A DNA stretch of 64,000 bases from DATGMS01 sp035303945 (GTDB lineage: Bacteria > Bacteroidota > Bacteroidia > Cytophagales > Cyclobacteriaceae): the NCBI GenBank assembly GCA_035303945.1, contig DATGQZ010000024.1, positions 1 to 64,000 of the forward strand, given 5' to 3'. The translations under genes and the position numbers were made by a program. This document shows positions 16,942 to 26,958 of this stretch, one piece after another. Numbering within the stretch: position 1 is the first letter of the stretch; every line of letters begins with the position of its first letter. The notes beneath the pieces are model-generated. The model was not told where the DNA came from. It was given only the letters and a program-made list of their open reading frames with translations, and made no database searches.

Positions 16942-19900
16942 TCTTAATCGTTAAAATTGTGTCTTCCTCAGTTTTAGCAGTGGCGCTATCGTTCTGCTCT
17001 TCCGATTCTTCTTCATCTTCTTCCTTCCTCCTTTCTGGAATTCGTTCCCTATCAGGTTTGATTTCTTGCTGCTCAGGATCGATACCTTTCCAGAGCTCCC
17101 AAAACTTATTGAATTCCCGGTTAAAGATTAGCGAAATGCCAGTAACAACCAGCTGCCCGTCTATAATGCTCTCAAATTGATTTTTCCTGAATCCACGTAA
17201 TCTGTAGCGACCGTTTTCCGTAAGCAGATACTCAACGCTGACATTTCCAAAGACAGGATTGCCGCGATCCGCAGCCTGTGAATTGCCTTCTACATCTACC
17301 TGGCTACCTACCTGAACAACCAGCCTGTCGTTAAAGAGCCGCTGTTGGGCGCTGACATTTAACTGGGTACGTGTCTGACCTGTACCGTCCTGATAGTCTT
17401 CAAAACTATCTAAATCAAAGTCCAGCTCAAGTCCCGAATTCCCGAACAGGCTGTTTGAGAACGCATTCAACTGACCGGAAAGCATTTGGCTTACACTAGA
17501 TCTGGCCATGGCTGCGGTACCTCCGCCCGAACCATCGCTACCGGTAGCGGGAAAGAAACGGTTTAAGACGAGCAAAGAAAACACTTGCTTGTTCAATTCG
17601 TCCTCCTGGGTGTTGACCTGCTGCACCCGCGTGTAAACATTTCCTCCGATGGCGCCTTGTTGGTCTTCAGGCATGTCCAAACCAAAAGATATCAACGGCT
17701 TAAGCAAATCTCCATCTACATTCAAGTAGACCAAAAAAGGCAGCTGCTGGCGAAACTGATTTGCAAGTTCAGATTCAGCTCCGCTTAGCTGGGAGGCCAT
17801 TAACTCACTCGCTGAAGTCTCCACCCGATATATCGCACGGATGTTCAGTGTAGCATCCATAGGATCTCCTCCCCAGGTGATACTACTGCCTTCGTCAATT
17901 TCAAATCTGCGGCTCACCAGGTTGTAAAGGGACATTTCGTAATGCCCCTTGCTGACTTCATACTTGCCCGACAAGGTGATTCTACCGTTCGGATCCATAT
18001 TGACATTTAAGTCAGCCTTACCGCCAATCTGCAAATTGTCTCCCGAGCTTTCGTCAACAACAATATTAAAAATTGCTTCAGGCTCTACCTCTACAATAGC
18101 ACTGAGCTGGATACCGGTAAGATCTGAAGTGGTTTGTTCTGCTTCGCGCTTGGTGAGGATTTCATCCGGATTTTCACGGTCTACAAAAATTACCACACCG
18201 TCACGCTCCACAATATCAAGCTGTGACTCGGGAATAATAAAAGTGAGCTCCGAGTCATTATTGATTTTCAATCGGCCTTTTACAATCGGCAGGTTGAGAT
18301 CTCCCGTTATATTGATATTGGCATTCATTAACAGATCGCCGTAAAACAGGTCGTTGTCTTCACGACTGGAATTCAGGGCCCTAAAGTTCTCTGCGTTCAA
18401 CTTCAGGTTGAAAGAAGGGTTGGCAAAGTCCTCTGTCAAGACTTCTCCCCCTATCACAAAATTGTTGTTATCTGAATCTGTAATGGTAAAATTGTTCAAA
18501 TACAAACCTGAGTTGTCAACATTAAGCACTTCGTCCGACAACCTAAATCTTGAATTTAAGGTGCTAACGGTGAATACGGCTTCGTTGAAACGGAAGTCGC
18601 CTTTATAAATAGGATTTGCAGTAGTACCGGAAACGTCCACCTGCCCCGAAATAAAGCCTTCTGCATCCCTTATCTGTTCACCTGACAAGCCCTCTATAGC
18701 TTTAAGTTTCAATTCATTGATGGCTAAATCTAGGTTGAGCTGGGCCGCACTATCTGCAGCAACATAGTCACCTACAAGATCCAGGTTTATATCTCCTTCT
18801 TTAAGCGCTAAATTAAAGAGATACTCCCGACCACCCTTTGACTCGGCATTGAGGCTTAGATTTCCCAAAGGAACATCTGTCACCTTTAAGCTATCGATAT
18901 TGGCATCTGCAATAATTCCTGTGGCACCAAATAGATTTTCGACGATTACTTTCCCATTTAATAACCCATCAGCAATAAGGGTATCCGGATTTAAAAGGCT
19001 GGTAATGGAGCTAAGGCGGAAGTTTTCAAAAGATATCCCCAGGTGTTCTTCCTCAACGCCTTCCACATCGTTACTCACGGATAATTCCTGATTGCCACTT
19101 TGCCAAATAAAATTTTTGAAGGATAAATAATTATTCCCGATGAGCAATCTGTTATCATCCGGCACTGACCAATTCATCCGGTTGAGCACCAGCTCATCTG
19201 GTTCAATATGTACAGCTATAGTATCCCCTGCCAAAGCCACGTAGGAGCCAATCCTAAACAACACATCTTCATTATCAAAGGAAATCAGATTCACATGCAG
19301 TCGCTGCTCCTCCGTTCGGCCTGTCAGGTATGTTCGTCCCATAGACAAAGGCCCCGCATCCAAAGATATAAGTCCAAAGGCAGCTCTAAGATTCTCCTGA
19401 TCGCCCCGCAGCCTGAGTCTAAGGCTATCTATTTCCATATTGTTGTACAGCACATAGGGCAGGTCCAGACTTGCGGTCAACAAACGTTCTGCTTCCTTAA
19501 AATCCACCTCCATGGATATGGAATCCATCTGCTGCAGCCCTTCCAAAAACACCTGCTGCAGGATAGGGGTGGATTCAATGCTCATCATCATCTTCATTTC
19601 CACCTGTGACGATATTGTATCCTGTACGGTGGAGTCTGATAAATAGGTACTGATATGTCTTTGGATGGCGCTGCTTAACTCTGCGATGGATGCGTTGGAG
19701 CGCAGGCGCATATTGATAATATCCCCGTCGAGATTTACACTTGTGGTATCAGGTCGGGCATGGGCAACGAGATCAACGGGGCCCAACTGAAACGGACGCC
19801 TGTCATAAACCACCACCCCATCTGTGATGGTAGTCTTAAGATCAAATGTCTCTGGATCTCCTTCAAAGGTTGCATTCAATTTCAAGCTCGCCCTCATCTC

Positions 19901-22054
19901 CTTTTTAGAGAATCCCAAATTAAATAGGTCTATGCCCTGAAGATCTACATCCACTTGATAGGTAGGAGAGATAGAATCCAAGTCCGCCAATGCTTCCAAT
20001 ACCAAATCAAGATTGTCTCCATCAAACAAAAGATTAAGCTTGCCTTTTCCATCAGCCATTTCACCTTCCAATTCCAAACCGGAATAGTCAACGCCATTCA
20101 ATACCAATTCCTGAAAATCCGACGTCAGTACAGCATCCAAGTCCTGAAGATTTTGGCCCTTACCTTGGGTATGGATATCAAACGTCATGGTTCCGAGTTG
20201 TGGATTTTGTAGCAGTTTGTCAAGCTGAAGTTGCCTTACTTGCAGGTCACCTTTGAAGGCAAGCCGATCGGTATTGCGGTATTGCCCATCCAGTCGAAGC
20301 TCCCCTTCAGGCATTGTCAAGCTAAGTACCGCTACTAGATCATCCAGCGCGCCCCGAAGGTCCCCATTCAGTCGAAATTCTTCAGGCAGCTTTATCCCCA
20401 TCTGGTTTTCATCTACAAAAGCTAACAGATCCCTTCTGCTTGATTGCATCGTCAACAAAGGCAGGTTGAGACGAAGACGTTCAGGGTCCATAGCATTAGC
20501 TACAGATCCCCGCGCCTGAAGCCGGGTATCGCTCCCCCACGCTACTACAGCTTGTCGAATATCCATCACTTCCATGCTGCCCTTTAATTGTATTTCTGCC
20601 GTGACGGGCTGCAGGGCCAATTTCCTAACAAGCGTGTCCGCAGCCAGTTCGGGACTGAAAACAAATGCATCTCTAACATCAGCCGAAAGTTGCGCACGAA
20701 GATCGAAATCCGCATTTTCCGGTTGATTGAGGAAATCCTCCAGTGTGGCGTAGGTTAAGGCAATGTTACCGCCTAGCTGACTTCTGTTTGTTGCAATTTT
20801 CAAGTCGGACAGCTCAGCCTTTTCACCTGAGACATTCAGCCCGAAAGTCGCTTCATTTAACGCAAAGCCACTTTTTTCTTGGAATGAAAATCGATTTAGT
20901 GCCAGCCTTGCCTCATTTTCTTGTAAAGAGAGGTTACGAAGCAACAGAGACAAATTTTGGATGTCAACAGCATTAGGGTTGAAATACCCTACCTGTGGAC
21001 TTTCCTCCCCTGATTGGTACAGGATATGGTTATTATCAAGGGAGATCTCCCTCACTTCAACGGTCCAATCCGGCCACGTAAATCCTGATTGGCTGAGGCT
21101 ATCCGGCTCAACCTCCGCAACCTGTTCCAGCTCAGGCGCAGCCATCTTAAAAACCACTTCAGAATCATGAAGCTTGAGCGTACGCAATCTGATTTTGTTT
21201 TCTTCAAGATTACCTTCAGGCAATTCCAGTAAAAAATCCCCCAAATTGATGTCAGCCAACATGCCATCCGGCTCTGATTCATAATAGGCTTTGACCTGCT
21301 GAATGACAAAGCGATCAACAATCACTACAGGCATAACCCCGCCTGACAGGGTGTCCTCCTCTGCAGCTTCAAAGGGTTTTGTTTGTTTGTAGTAGAGAGA
21401 AGAATTGTTGAACAAAAGGTCCTTGATATAGAAATCCATCCGGTTGAGATCCATCCTTTCCATATTCATTGACAGTTCCCCCAACTGAAATTGACCTTCA
21501 ATTCCCATCAACCCGTCAACATAGGAAAGATTAAAATCTTTCAAATGGATGGGTCCCAAGTCTATGTCTGGAAGTGAGGAGGTTGAGTCTGTTTCGACTG
21601 CTTCTACAGTGGTGGTATCCGACTGAAAAGCCTCCATAAGAAAGTCGAAGTTAAACTTCCCCGATTGTTCATCTCTAGACACATTTGCCCTCAGCCCTTC
21701 CCAATCGAGTTTGCTGACGTGAATAGCCCCATTTTTAATTAAAGGAAGCAAGGCTACGCCTGTTTCTAATGAGCGGGAATAAAGCAACGTGTCGGCCTGC
21801 TGATCCTCCAAGTAAAGACCCTCCAGAGATACATTTCCGGCAAAGGTGATAAAGAGGCGATCAATGGACACTTCCGTACCGGTCTTCTCTTTCACATAGG
21901 CCACGGCTTTATCCACTATTACGTCCTGTCCCCAAGGGCTACGGATAAATAGGAGAATCAAAAATACAAGTATGATCAGTGCTAATAGTATCCATCCCAA
22001 CACCTTCAGCACTTTCAATGATATCTTAGCCGCTTTGCTCAAAGCCAAAAACAA
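16934..22054 (-). CDS. tamB: TamB, translocation and assembly module protein
   Basis: A 1706-residue AsmA/TamB-family protein. There is one N-terminal membrane anchor (about 15-38), a very long region of repeated amphipathic beta strands forming a lipid-conducting groove, and a C-terminal TamB (DUF490) domain (about 1150-1640) with VGSQVDVEGN-type endings. The tail is a highly acidic Glu/Asp-rich stretch with KEEDEEESEEQ. It spans the periplasm from the inner membrane to TamL, encoded directly downstream. The length is somewhat greater than the E. coli protein but normal for Bacteroidota. Confidence 0.92.
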   Translation of the reverse strand: MFLALSKAAKISLKVLKVLGWILLALIILVFLILLFIRSPWGQDVIVDKAVAYVKEKTGTEVSIDRLFITFAGNVSLEGLYLEDQQADTLLYSRSLETGVALLPLIKNGAIHVSKLDWEGLRANVSRDEQSGKFNFDFLMEAFQSDTTTVEAVETDSTSSLPDIDLGPIHLKDFNLSYVDGLMGIEGQFQLGELSMNMERMDLNRMDFYIKDLLFNNSSLYYKQTKPFEAAEEDTLSGGVMPVVIVDRFVIQQVKAYYESEPDGMLADINLGDFLLELPEGNLEENKIRLRTLKLHDSEVVFKMAAPELEQVAEVEPDSLSQSGFTWPDWTVEVREISLDNNHILYQSGEESPQVGYFNPNAVDIQNLSLLLRNLSLQENEARLALNRFSFQEKSGFALNEATFGLNVSGEKAELSDLKIATNRSQLGGNIALTYATLEDFLNQPENADFDLRAQLSADVRDAFVFSPELAADTLVRKLALQPVTAEIQLKGSMEVMDIRQAVVAWGSDTRLQARGSVANAMDPERLRLNLPLLTMQSSRRDLLAFVDENQMGIKLPEEFRLNGDLRGALDDLVAVLSLTMPEGELRLDGQYRNTDRLAFKGDLQVRQLQLDKLLQNPQLGTMTFDIHTQGKGQNLQDLDAVLTSDFQELVLNGVDYSGLELEGEMADGKGKLNLLFDGDNLDLVLEALADLDSISPTYQVDVDLQGIDLFNLGFSKKEMRASLKLNATFEGDPETFDLKTTITDGVVVYDRRPFQLGPVDLVAHARPDTTSVNLDGDIINMRLRSNASIAELSSAIQRHISTYLSDSTVQDTISSQVEMKMMMSIESTPILQQVFLEGLQQMDSISMEVDFKEAERLLTASLDLPYVLYNNMEIDSLRLRLRGDQENLRAAFGLISLDAGPLSMGRTYLTGRTEEQRLHVNLISFDNEDVLFRIGSYVALAGDTIAVHIEPDELVLNRMNWSVPDDNRLLIGNNYLSFKNFIWQSGNQELSVSNDVEGVEEEHLGISFENFRLSSITSLLNPDTLIADGLLNGKVIVENLFGATGIIADANIDSLKVTDVPLGNLSLNAESKGGREYLFNLALKEGDINLDLVGDYVAADSAAQLNLDLAINELKLKAIEGLSGEQIRDAEGFISGQVDVSGTTANPIYKGDFRFNEAVFTVSTLNSRFRLSDEVLNVDNSGLYLNNFTITDSDNNNFVIGGEVLTEDFANPSFNLKLNAENFRALNSSREDNDLFYGDLLMNANINITGDLNLPIVKGRLKINNDSELTFIIPESQLDIVERDGVVIFVDRENPDEILTKREAEQTTSDLTGIQLSAIVEVEPEAIFNIVVDESSGDNLQIGGKADLNVNMDPNGRITLSGKYEVSKGHYEMSLYNLVSRRFEIDEGSSITWGGDPMDATLNIRAIYRVETSASELMASQLSGAESELANQFRQQLPFLVYLNVDGDLLKPLISFGLDMPEDQQGAIGGNVYTRVQQVNTQEDELNKQVFSLLVLNRFFPATGSDGSGGGTAAMARSSVSQMLSGQLNAFSNSLFGNSGLELDFDLDSFEDYQDGTGQTRTQLNVSAQQRLFNDRLVVQVGSQVDVEGNSQAADRGNPVFGNVSVEYLLTENGRYRLRGFRKNQFESIIDGQLVVTGISLIFNREFNKFWELWKGIDPEQQEIKPDRERIPERRKEEDEEESEEQNDSATAKTEEDTILTIKND

Positions 22055-22284
22055 TAATTAAGTGAATGCATGAATTATAAATTTATCCGCTTCCTTTGCT
22101 AGATGTACGGCTATAAATTTCAAAGTTTTAATTCAAAAACAATACCATTCAACAGCAAAGGTTTTTGACCCTTAGACAGAAGTAGCTCAACTGATGCGCT
22201 GTCTGACCGTAATAAATAGGGAGTCATCCTGTCATTTTGTCGGTATTTTATTAAATTCGCACCTTGAAAGGAATTTAGCAATTC

Positions 22285-23742
22285 ATGGAAAATTTAATAA
22301 AAGACATAGATATCATCGGCAACCAGGCGGTGGAAACCTGTGATTATAAGACAACTGCGGAGGAGAATACTGGAAAAGCCAAAAAATTATATATTGAAAG
22401 CTATGGCTGTCAGATGAATTTCTCTGACAGTGAGATTGTGGCTTCTATTATGAAGGACAACGGCTTTGACACCACCTCCGAATATGAGCAGGCGGATGTA
22501 ATTTTTTTAAACACCTGTTCTATTCGTGAGAAAGCAGAACTCACTGTCCGTAACAGGTTAGCTCAGTTTAACACCTTGAAAAGAGAGAAGCCAGATGTCA
22601 CCATCGGTGTTCTGGGTTGTATGGCAGAGAGGATCAAGGATCAATTGCTGGAAGAAGAAAAGCTGGTAGATGTCGTTGTGGGACCTGATGCTTACCGGGA
22701 TCTTCCCAAGCTCGTTGCCGGTGCAGAGGAGGGGCAAAAAGGGGTCAACACTTTCCTTTCCAGAGAGGAAACCTATGCGGACATTTCTCCTGTTAGGCTT
22801 AACTCCAATGGCGTGACCGCAATGATCTCTATCATGAGAGGTTGTGACAACATGTGTTCATTCTGCGTCGTGCCCTTTACGCGGGGGAGGGAACGAAGCC
22901 GCGACCCTCATTCCATCGTAAAGGAGGTGACCGAACTTTATCAAAGAGGCTACAAAGAGGTGACATTGTTGGGACAAAATGTAGACAGCTACAAATGGTC
23001 GCCAGAAGAGAACAACAAAGCGAGGCTCAACAAAAAAAATGATGTATCAGAAGTAGTAAACTTTGCCCACTTGCTGGAAAGGGTGGCGCTGATAGCTCCT
23101 GACCTCAGGGTGCGATTTTCCACTTCTCATCCCAAAGACATTACTGATGATGTGTTGTACACGATGAAGAAGTACGAAAACATCTGCAAATACATTCACC
23201 TACCTGTACAAAGCGGCAACTCCAGAATTTTGGAATTGATGAACCGAACCTATGACCGGGAATGGTATCTTGAGCGGGTAGCTAAAATCCGTGAGATCTT
23301 GGGGGAAGCATGTGGCATATCTTCAGATATGATCGCCGGCTTCTGTACTGAAACAGAAGAAGAGCATAAGGATACCCTAAGCCTCATGGATATTGTGCAA
23401 TACGACTTTTCCTACATGTTCTATTATTCCGAACGTCCTGGTACCTTAGCCGCCAAAAAATTCGCCGACGACATTCCTCTGGACACAAAAAAGCGTAGAC
23501 TTCAGGAGATCATTGAAAAACAAAACACACTGTCCCTCAAAAGAAACCAGATGGATGTAGGTAAGATCCACAAAGTATTGATCGAAGGCACATCCAAGCG
23601 CTCCGCTGAGCAACTGAAGGGGAGGAACTCCGCCAACAAGATGGTGGTATTCCCTAAAGGAAATCATCAAATCGGCGAGTATGTGGATGTATTGGTCACT
23701 GATTGTACTGCTGCAACCCTTTTCGGCGATGTAGTCGGTTAA
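22285..23742 (+). CDS. miaB: tRNA-2-methylthio-N6-dimethylallyladenosine synthase
   Basis: A 485-residue radical-SAM methylthiotransferase that adds the 2-methylthio group to i6A37 of tRNA. The N-terminal UPF0004 domain carries three cluster cysteines (C42 in YGCQMN, C78 in LNTCSIR, C112 in VLGCMAE). The radical-SAM cluster CxxxCxxC is C187/C191/C194. A TRAM domain occupies the last ~65 residues. The N-terminus is about 30 residues longer than the minimal protein. It is the first gene of the miaB-secG run, and the next gene starts 17 bases later. Confidence 0.96.
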   Translation: MENLIKDIDIIGNQAVETCDYKTTAEENTGKAKKLYIESYGCQMNFSDSEIVASIMKDNGFDTTSEYEQADVIFLNTCSIREKAELTVRNRLAQFNTLKREKPDVTIGVLGCMAERIKDQLLEEEKLVDVVVGPDAYRDLPKLVAGAEEGQKGVNTFLSREETYADISPVRLNSNGVTAMISIMRGCDNMCSFCVVPFTRGRERSRDPHSIVKEVTELYQRGYKEVTLLGQNVDSYKWSPEENNKARLNKKNDVSEVVNFAHLLERVALIAPDLRVRFSTSHPKDITDDVLYTMKKYENICKYIHLPVQSGNSRILELMNRTYDREWYLERVAKIREILGEACGISSDMIAGFCTETEEEHKDTLSLMDIVQYDFSYMFYYSERPGTLAAKKFADDIPLDTKKRRLQEIIEKQNTLSLKRNQMDVGKIHKVLIEGTSKRSAEQLKGRNSANKMVVFPKGNHQIGEYVDVLVTDCTAATLFGDVVG

Positions 23743-23759
23743 TCTGCTAAACAACAGGT

Positions 23760-25055
23760 ATGATAACAGATTCAGAAATACTGAATATAAAGCAAAGATT
23801 TGGCATCATTGGCAACAGTCCATTATTGAACCATGCCATCCAAGTGGCCATGCAGGCTGCACCGACGGATATGACGGTGTTGATCACTGGGGAAAGCGGG
23901 AGCGGTAAGGAATCTTTTTCTAAGATCATCCACTCTCTCAGCAGTAGAAAGCATGGAAAATTTATCGCCATCAACTGTGGGGCTATACCAGAAGGCACGA
24001 TAGACTCAGAGTTGTTTGGACATGAGAAAGGTTCCTTTACCGGGGCGCATGAAGCGCGTAAAGGCTATTTTGAAGTAACTGATGGAGGCTCCATCTTCCT
24101 TGACGAAATAGCGGAAATGCCCTTAGGCACCCAAGCTAGGCTGCTGAGGGTTCTGGAAAATGGGGAATTTCTGAAGGTAGGATCTTCCAAGGTGCTCAAG
24201 ACCGACGTTCGGGTAATCGCAGCCACTAATGTCAACCTGATCAAAGCAGTTGAAAAAGGTAAATTCAGAGAGGATCTTTATTACAGGCTCAACACCGTTC
24301 CAATATATGTGCCCCCGTTAAGGGAACGGGGCGAAGATATTGTGCTACTGTTTAGGAAATTTACCACCGACTTTTCGGAAAAATACAATGTCAGGCCTAT
24401 TACCCTTACGGAGGAAGCAAAAGAACTTCTCATGAAGTTTGCCTTTCCTGGAAATATCCGACAGTTGAAAAATCTGGCGGAGCAAATTTCGCTGCTGGAA
24501 GAAAACCGGGATGTAGATGCAGCAACCTTGTCGAGGTATCTACCTTCGGAACAGACCCGTTTGCCGGCTGCTTTCCCGCGTAATGCTGGGGGAGGGTCGG
24601 ATTCAGGCGATTTTTCAGAAAGAGAGATCTTATACAAAGTTCTCTTTGACATGAAAAAAGACATGAACGACCTAAAAAAGCTGGTACTGGAAACCTTTCA
24701 ATCTGGGAATTTAAATCAAAACATCCTGAAGAAACACCAAACGCTGTTTGATGACATTGACACAGCTGTTCCCTTCACAGAAGAAAAAAACCATACTTCT
24801 TCCTTGCCGTTGGTTTTGGACACCCTTAATACAGAACGGGATGTCGACCAAGGCACCGAGGATTACGAAGACAATGCCATAGAGGATATTGCGCATGAAG
24901 AGGATGACTCCTCCCTTTCTATTGAAAAGAAAGAAAAAGAGCTGATCCTCAAAGCACTCAAAAAGCACAACAATAAAAGGAAATACGCCGCGATGGATTT
25001 AGGCATTTCCGAAAGAACCCTTTACCGCAAAATCAAACAATATGAGATTGAATAA
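23760..25055 (+). CDS. Sigma54-type AAA+ transcriptional activator without receiver domain
   Basis: 431 residues. The AAA+ domain starts almost at the N-terminus: Walker A GESGSGKE (about 46-53), a sigma54-contact loop reading GSFTGA (canonical GAFTGA), and a Walker B-like block with FLDEIAEM. A variable linker (about 280-385) contains a coiled Lys/Asp-rich piece and acidic stretches. A C-terminal Fis-type helix-turn-helix ends the protein (about 390-431). With no receiver or other sensor domain, its activity must be controlled by level or by a partner. It overlaps lptE by 14 bases, tying a regulator to LPS export and Sec genes. Confidence 0.9.
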   Translation: MITDSEILNIKQRFGIIGNSPLLNHAIQVAMQAAPTDMTVLITGESGSGKESFSKIIHSLSSRKHGKFIAINCGAIPEGTIDSELFGHEKGSFTGAHEARKGYFEVTDGGSIFLDEIAEMPLGTQARLLRVLENGEFLKVGSSKVLKTDVRVIAATNVNLIKAVEKGKFREDLYYRLNTVPIYVPPLRERGEDIVLLFRKFTTDFSEKYNVRPITLTEEAKELLMKFAFPGNIRQLKNLAEQISLLEENRDVDAATLSRYLPSEQTRLPAAFPRNAGGGSDSGDFSEREILYKVLFDMKKDMNDLKKLVLETFQSGNLNQNILKKHQTLFDDIDTAVPFTEEKNHTSSLPLVLDTLNTERDVDQGTEDYEDNAIEDIAHEEDDSSLSIEKKEKELILKALKKHNNKRKYAAMDLGISERTLYRKIKQYEIE

Positions 25056-25581
25056 AGGGATACTTCCCTTGGCTGGGATTTTGATTATGCTTTTGACCTC
25101 CGGCTGCAAGGTGGAATACAGCTTTACGGGCACTACCATTGACTACAATGTCACCCAAACCTTTTCGGTCGACAACTTCTTCAATGATTCAGGCGGGGGA
25201 CCTGCCAATATGGGACAACTGTTTACAGAGGAGCTCAAGGATTTCTTTCAACGAAACACACAGCTTGAGCTGATCCGCAACAACGGAGACCTGCAATTTT
25301 CTGGATCCATTACCCGGTACACCATCACTCCTCAAGCAACCGTCTCCAGTCAAAATCCCAATACGCCGGACCGGGCAGGACAAATGCGCTTGAGCATATC
25401 TGTACAGGTAGAGTTTGTAAACCTTGCCAATGAAGAAGAGAATTTGAATAGAACTTTCTCTTTTTACCAGGATTACGATCCACGCGTGACGTCTTTGTTG
25501 CAAGTGGAGACAGATCTGATTGAAGTTATCTTTGATAACATCATTCAGGAAATCTTTAGTGCTACTGTCGCCAATTGGTAA
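25042..25581 (+). CDS. lptE: LptE-family LPS-assembly lipoprotein
   Basis: 179 residues with a lipoprotein signal ending TSGC (Cys22). The body is the small mixed fold of the Bacteroidota LptE family: an N-terminal strand with YSFTG, a region with FTEELKDFFQRNTQLELI, and two strands around SGSITRYTITPQ. LptE plugs the LptD barrel and helps place LPS in the outer leaflet. lptD is not in the window. Start codon ATG overlaps the end of the sigma54-type regulator. Confidence 0.85.
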   Translation: MRLNKGILPLAGILIMLLTSGCKVEYSFTGTTIDYNVTQTFSVDNFFNDSGGGPANMGQLFTEELKDFFQRNTQLELIRNNGDLQFSGSITRYTITPQATVSSQNPNTPDRAGQMRLSISVQVEFVNLANEEENLNRTFSFYQDYDPRVTSLLQVETDLIEVIFDNIIQEIFSATVANW

Positions 25582-25614
25582 AATTTGCTAAATTGAGCAT
25601 TGAATATTGATACT

Positions 25615-26403
25615 GTGAACGCAAAACAATTTCTAAATTTGGTCTATAAAGGAAACTCTCTTCAAAAGGAGGAGTTTCAAGCCTTGGTTAAGCTCCAAGA
25701 GACCTTTCCCTATTTTGTCGTTCCTAAAATACTGGCAGCCAAGTATGAAAAGCTTAATACCAATGGAAGTTCCACGGAACTGCTTCATTGGGCCGCCATT
25801 CAAAGCCCCAGCAGAAGGCGCCTGAAGCAACTCATTGAACAGGAAATAGACTTTTTACCTGCTGCCGACACAGCAGTTAATCAGATTAAATCCAACACCT
25901 CTACAACACCTGAAAAAGATACCCAGGAAGAAACTAAGGCTTCGTCGTCCGAGCATAGCAGGGAAGAAATCCTGCGTCGCTTAGAGGAAAACCTGAATCG
26001 CTTTAAAAATAACACAAAGCGTGCTGCCCAAGAAGTATCAGGGATATCGTCAACACCGGTTGCATCAGGTGCAGCGGAAGACCTAATCGAATCCATCAAG
26101 AAAAAGGAAAAAAAGGCCGTTCTCGACGCAAGAAAGAAAGAGCAGAATGAGCTTATTAAAGCTTTTAGTAAGAAATCCGCGCAAATCGCCGCCATTAAGG
26201 AAAGTAAAGATGCTGCCAATCTCGCTGATCTTTCCAAAAGCAGCACAACCTTCAACGACAAGATCGTTTCTGAAGCATTTGCTAAGTTGTTGGTCAAGCA
26301 GCATAATAAGCAGCAAGCGATTGAAATATATCGGAAATTAATCTTGAAATTCCCGGAGAAATCTGCTTACTTTGCTGCCTTGATTAAAGAATTAGAAGAA
26401 TAA
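25615..26403 (+). CDS. Conserved hypothetical protein with C-terminal TPR-like repeat
   Basis: About 262 residues. It has a helical N-terminal domain (QFLNLVYKGNSLQKEEFQAL onward), a long charged Lys/Glu/Ala-rich coiled middle (about 90-200) and a C-terminal helix pair of TPR type, LLVKQHNKQQAIEIYRKLI. No signal peptide is present. Either a TTG at 25600 or a GTG at 25615 must be the start, since no ATG fits; the GTG lines up better with how such proteins usually begin (Met-Asn-x-Lys-x-Phe-Leu). It sits between lptE and secG, 11 bases before secG. Function unknown. Confidence 0.75.
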   Translation: MNAKQFLNLVYKGNSLQKEEFQALVKLQETFPYFVVPKILAAKYEKLNTNGSSTELLHWAAIQSPSRRRLKQLIEQEIDFLPAADTAVNQIKSNTSTTPEKDTQEETKASSSEHSREEILRRLEENLNRFKNNTKRAAQEVSGISSTPVASGAAEDLIESIKKKEKKAVLDARKKEQNELIKAFSKKSAQIAAIKESKDAANLADLSKSSTTFNDKIVSEAFAKLLVKQHNKQQAIEIYRKLILKFPEKSAYFAALIKELEE

Positions 26404-26414
26404 TTGATTATCAT

Positions 26415-26777
26415 ATGTTTGTTGTCCTCATTAGTTTTATTATCATCTTATCCGTTTTATTGATCCTGGTCATTCTAGGTCAAAATTCTAAAGGCGGTGT
26501 CGGAGCAGCTTTCGGTGGTAGTGCGTCTCAAGTTATGGGAGTAGCAAAAACCGGCAATATTTTGGAAAAAGCCACTTGGGTATTGGCAGTAAGCGTATTG
26601 GTGCTGTCTTTGGTATCTTCTGCTTTTCACGAATCCAGCAGCCAAAATCAATTTTCTTCTCCGAATATTGAAAATGCTTCTAAGCAAGTAATTACGCCTT
26701 CATTTGATAATGAAAGTCTTCTACCTGCGCAAGATGAGGAAGCTCCTGCGGAAGCAGATACCGCTGGCGAGGAATAA
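26415..26777 (+). CDS. secG: Preprotein translocase subunit SecG
   Basis: 120 residues: two membrane spans (about 1-22 and 52-72) separated by the diagnostic loop ILGQNSKGGVGAAFGGSASQ, then an acidic C-terminal tail. It is the auxiliary subunit of the SecYEG channel. It is the last gene of its operon; a terminator follows. No groES/groEL follows here. Confidence 0.95.
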   Translation: MFVVLISFIIILSVLLILVILGQNSKGGVGAAFGGSASQVMGVAKTGNILEKATWVLAVSVLVLSLVSSAFHESSSQNQFSSPNIENASKQVITPSFDNESLLPAQDEEAPAEADTAGEE

Positions 26778-26799
26778 ACATGAGTTGAACGTATATCAT

Positions 26800-26830
26800 A
26801 TAGGCTAGCCAAGGGTTAGCCTATTTTTTT
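26800..26830 (+). terminator. Intrinsic terminator of the miaB-secG operon
   Basis: ATAGGCTA (26800-26807) pairs with TAGCCTAT (26817-26824) around a 9-base loop, followed by a T-run to 26830. It lies 22 bases after the secG stop. Confidence 0.85.
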
Positions 26831-26890
26831 GTCTAACTTTTCCAAAAAACAATACGATACGCACAGTAGATCTTACTTGGAGGCTGTTGA

Positions 26891-26918
26891 TTGGAATAAT
26901 TTTAATTGTTTATATTTG
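26891..26918 (+). promoter_or_regulatory. Bacteroidota promoter of the PAP2 lipoprotein gene
   Basis: TTG (26891-26893), a 17-base spacer, then TATATTTG (26911-26918), an exact TAnnTTTG box. The expected start of transcription is about 35 bases before the ATG at 26959. Confidence 0.7.
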
Positions 26919-26958
26919 GAGAAAGTTATCTAAACCCATCTTAAAACCAAGCTCATAA

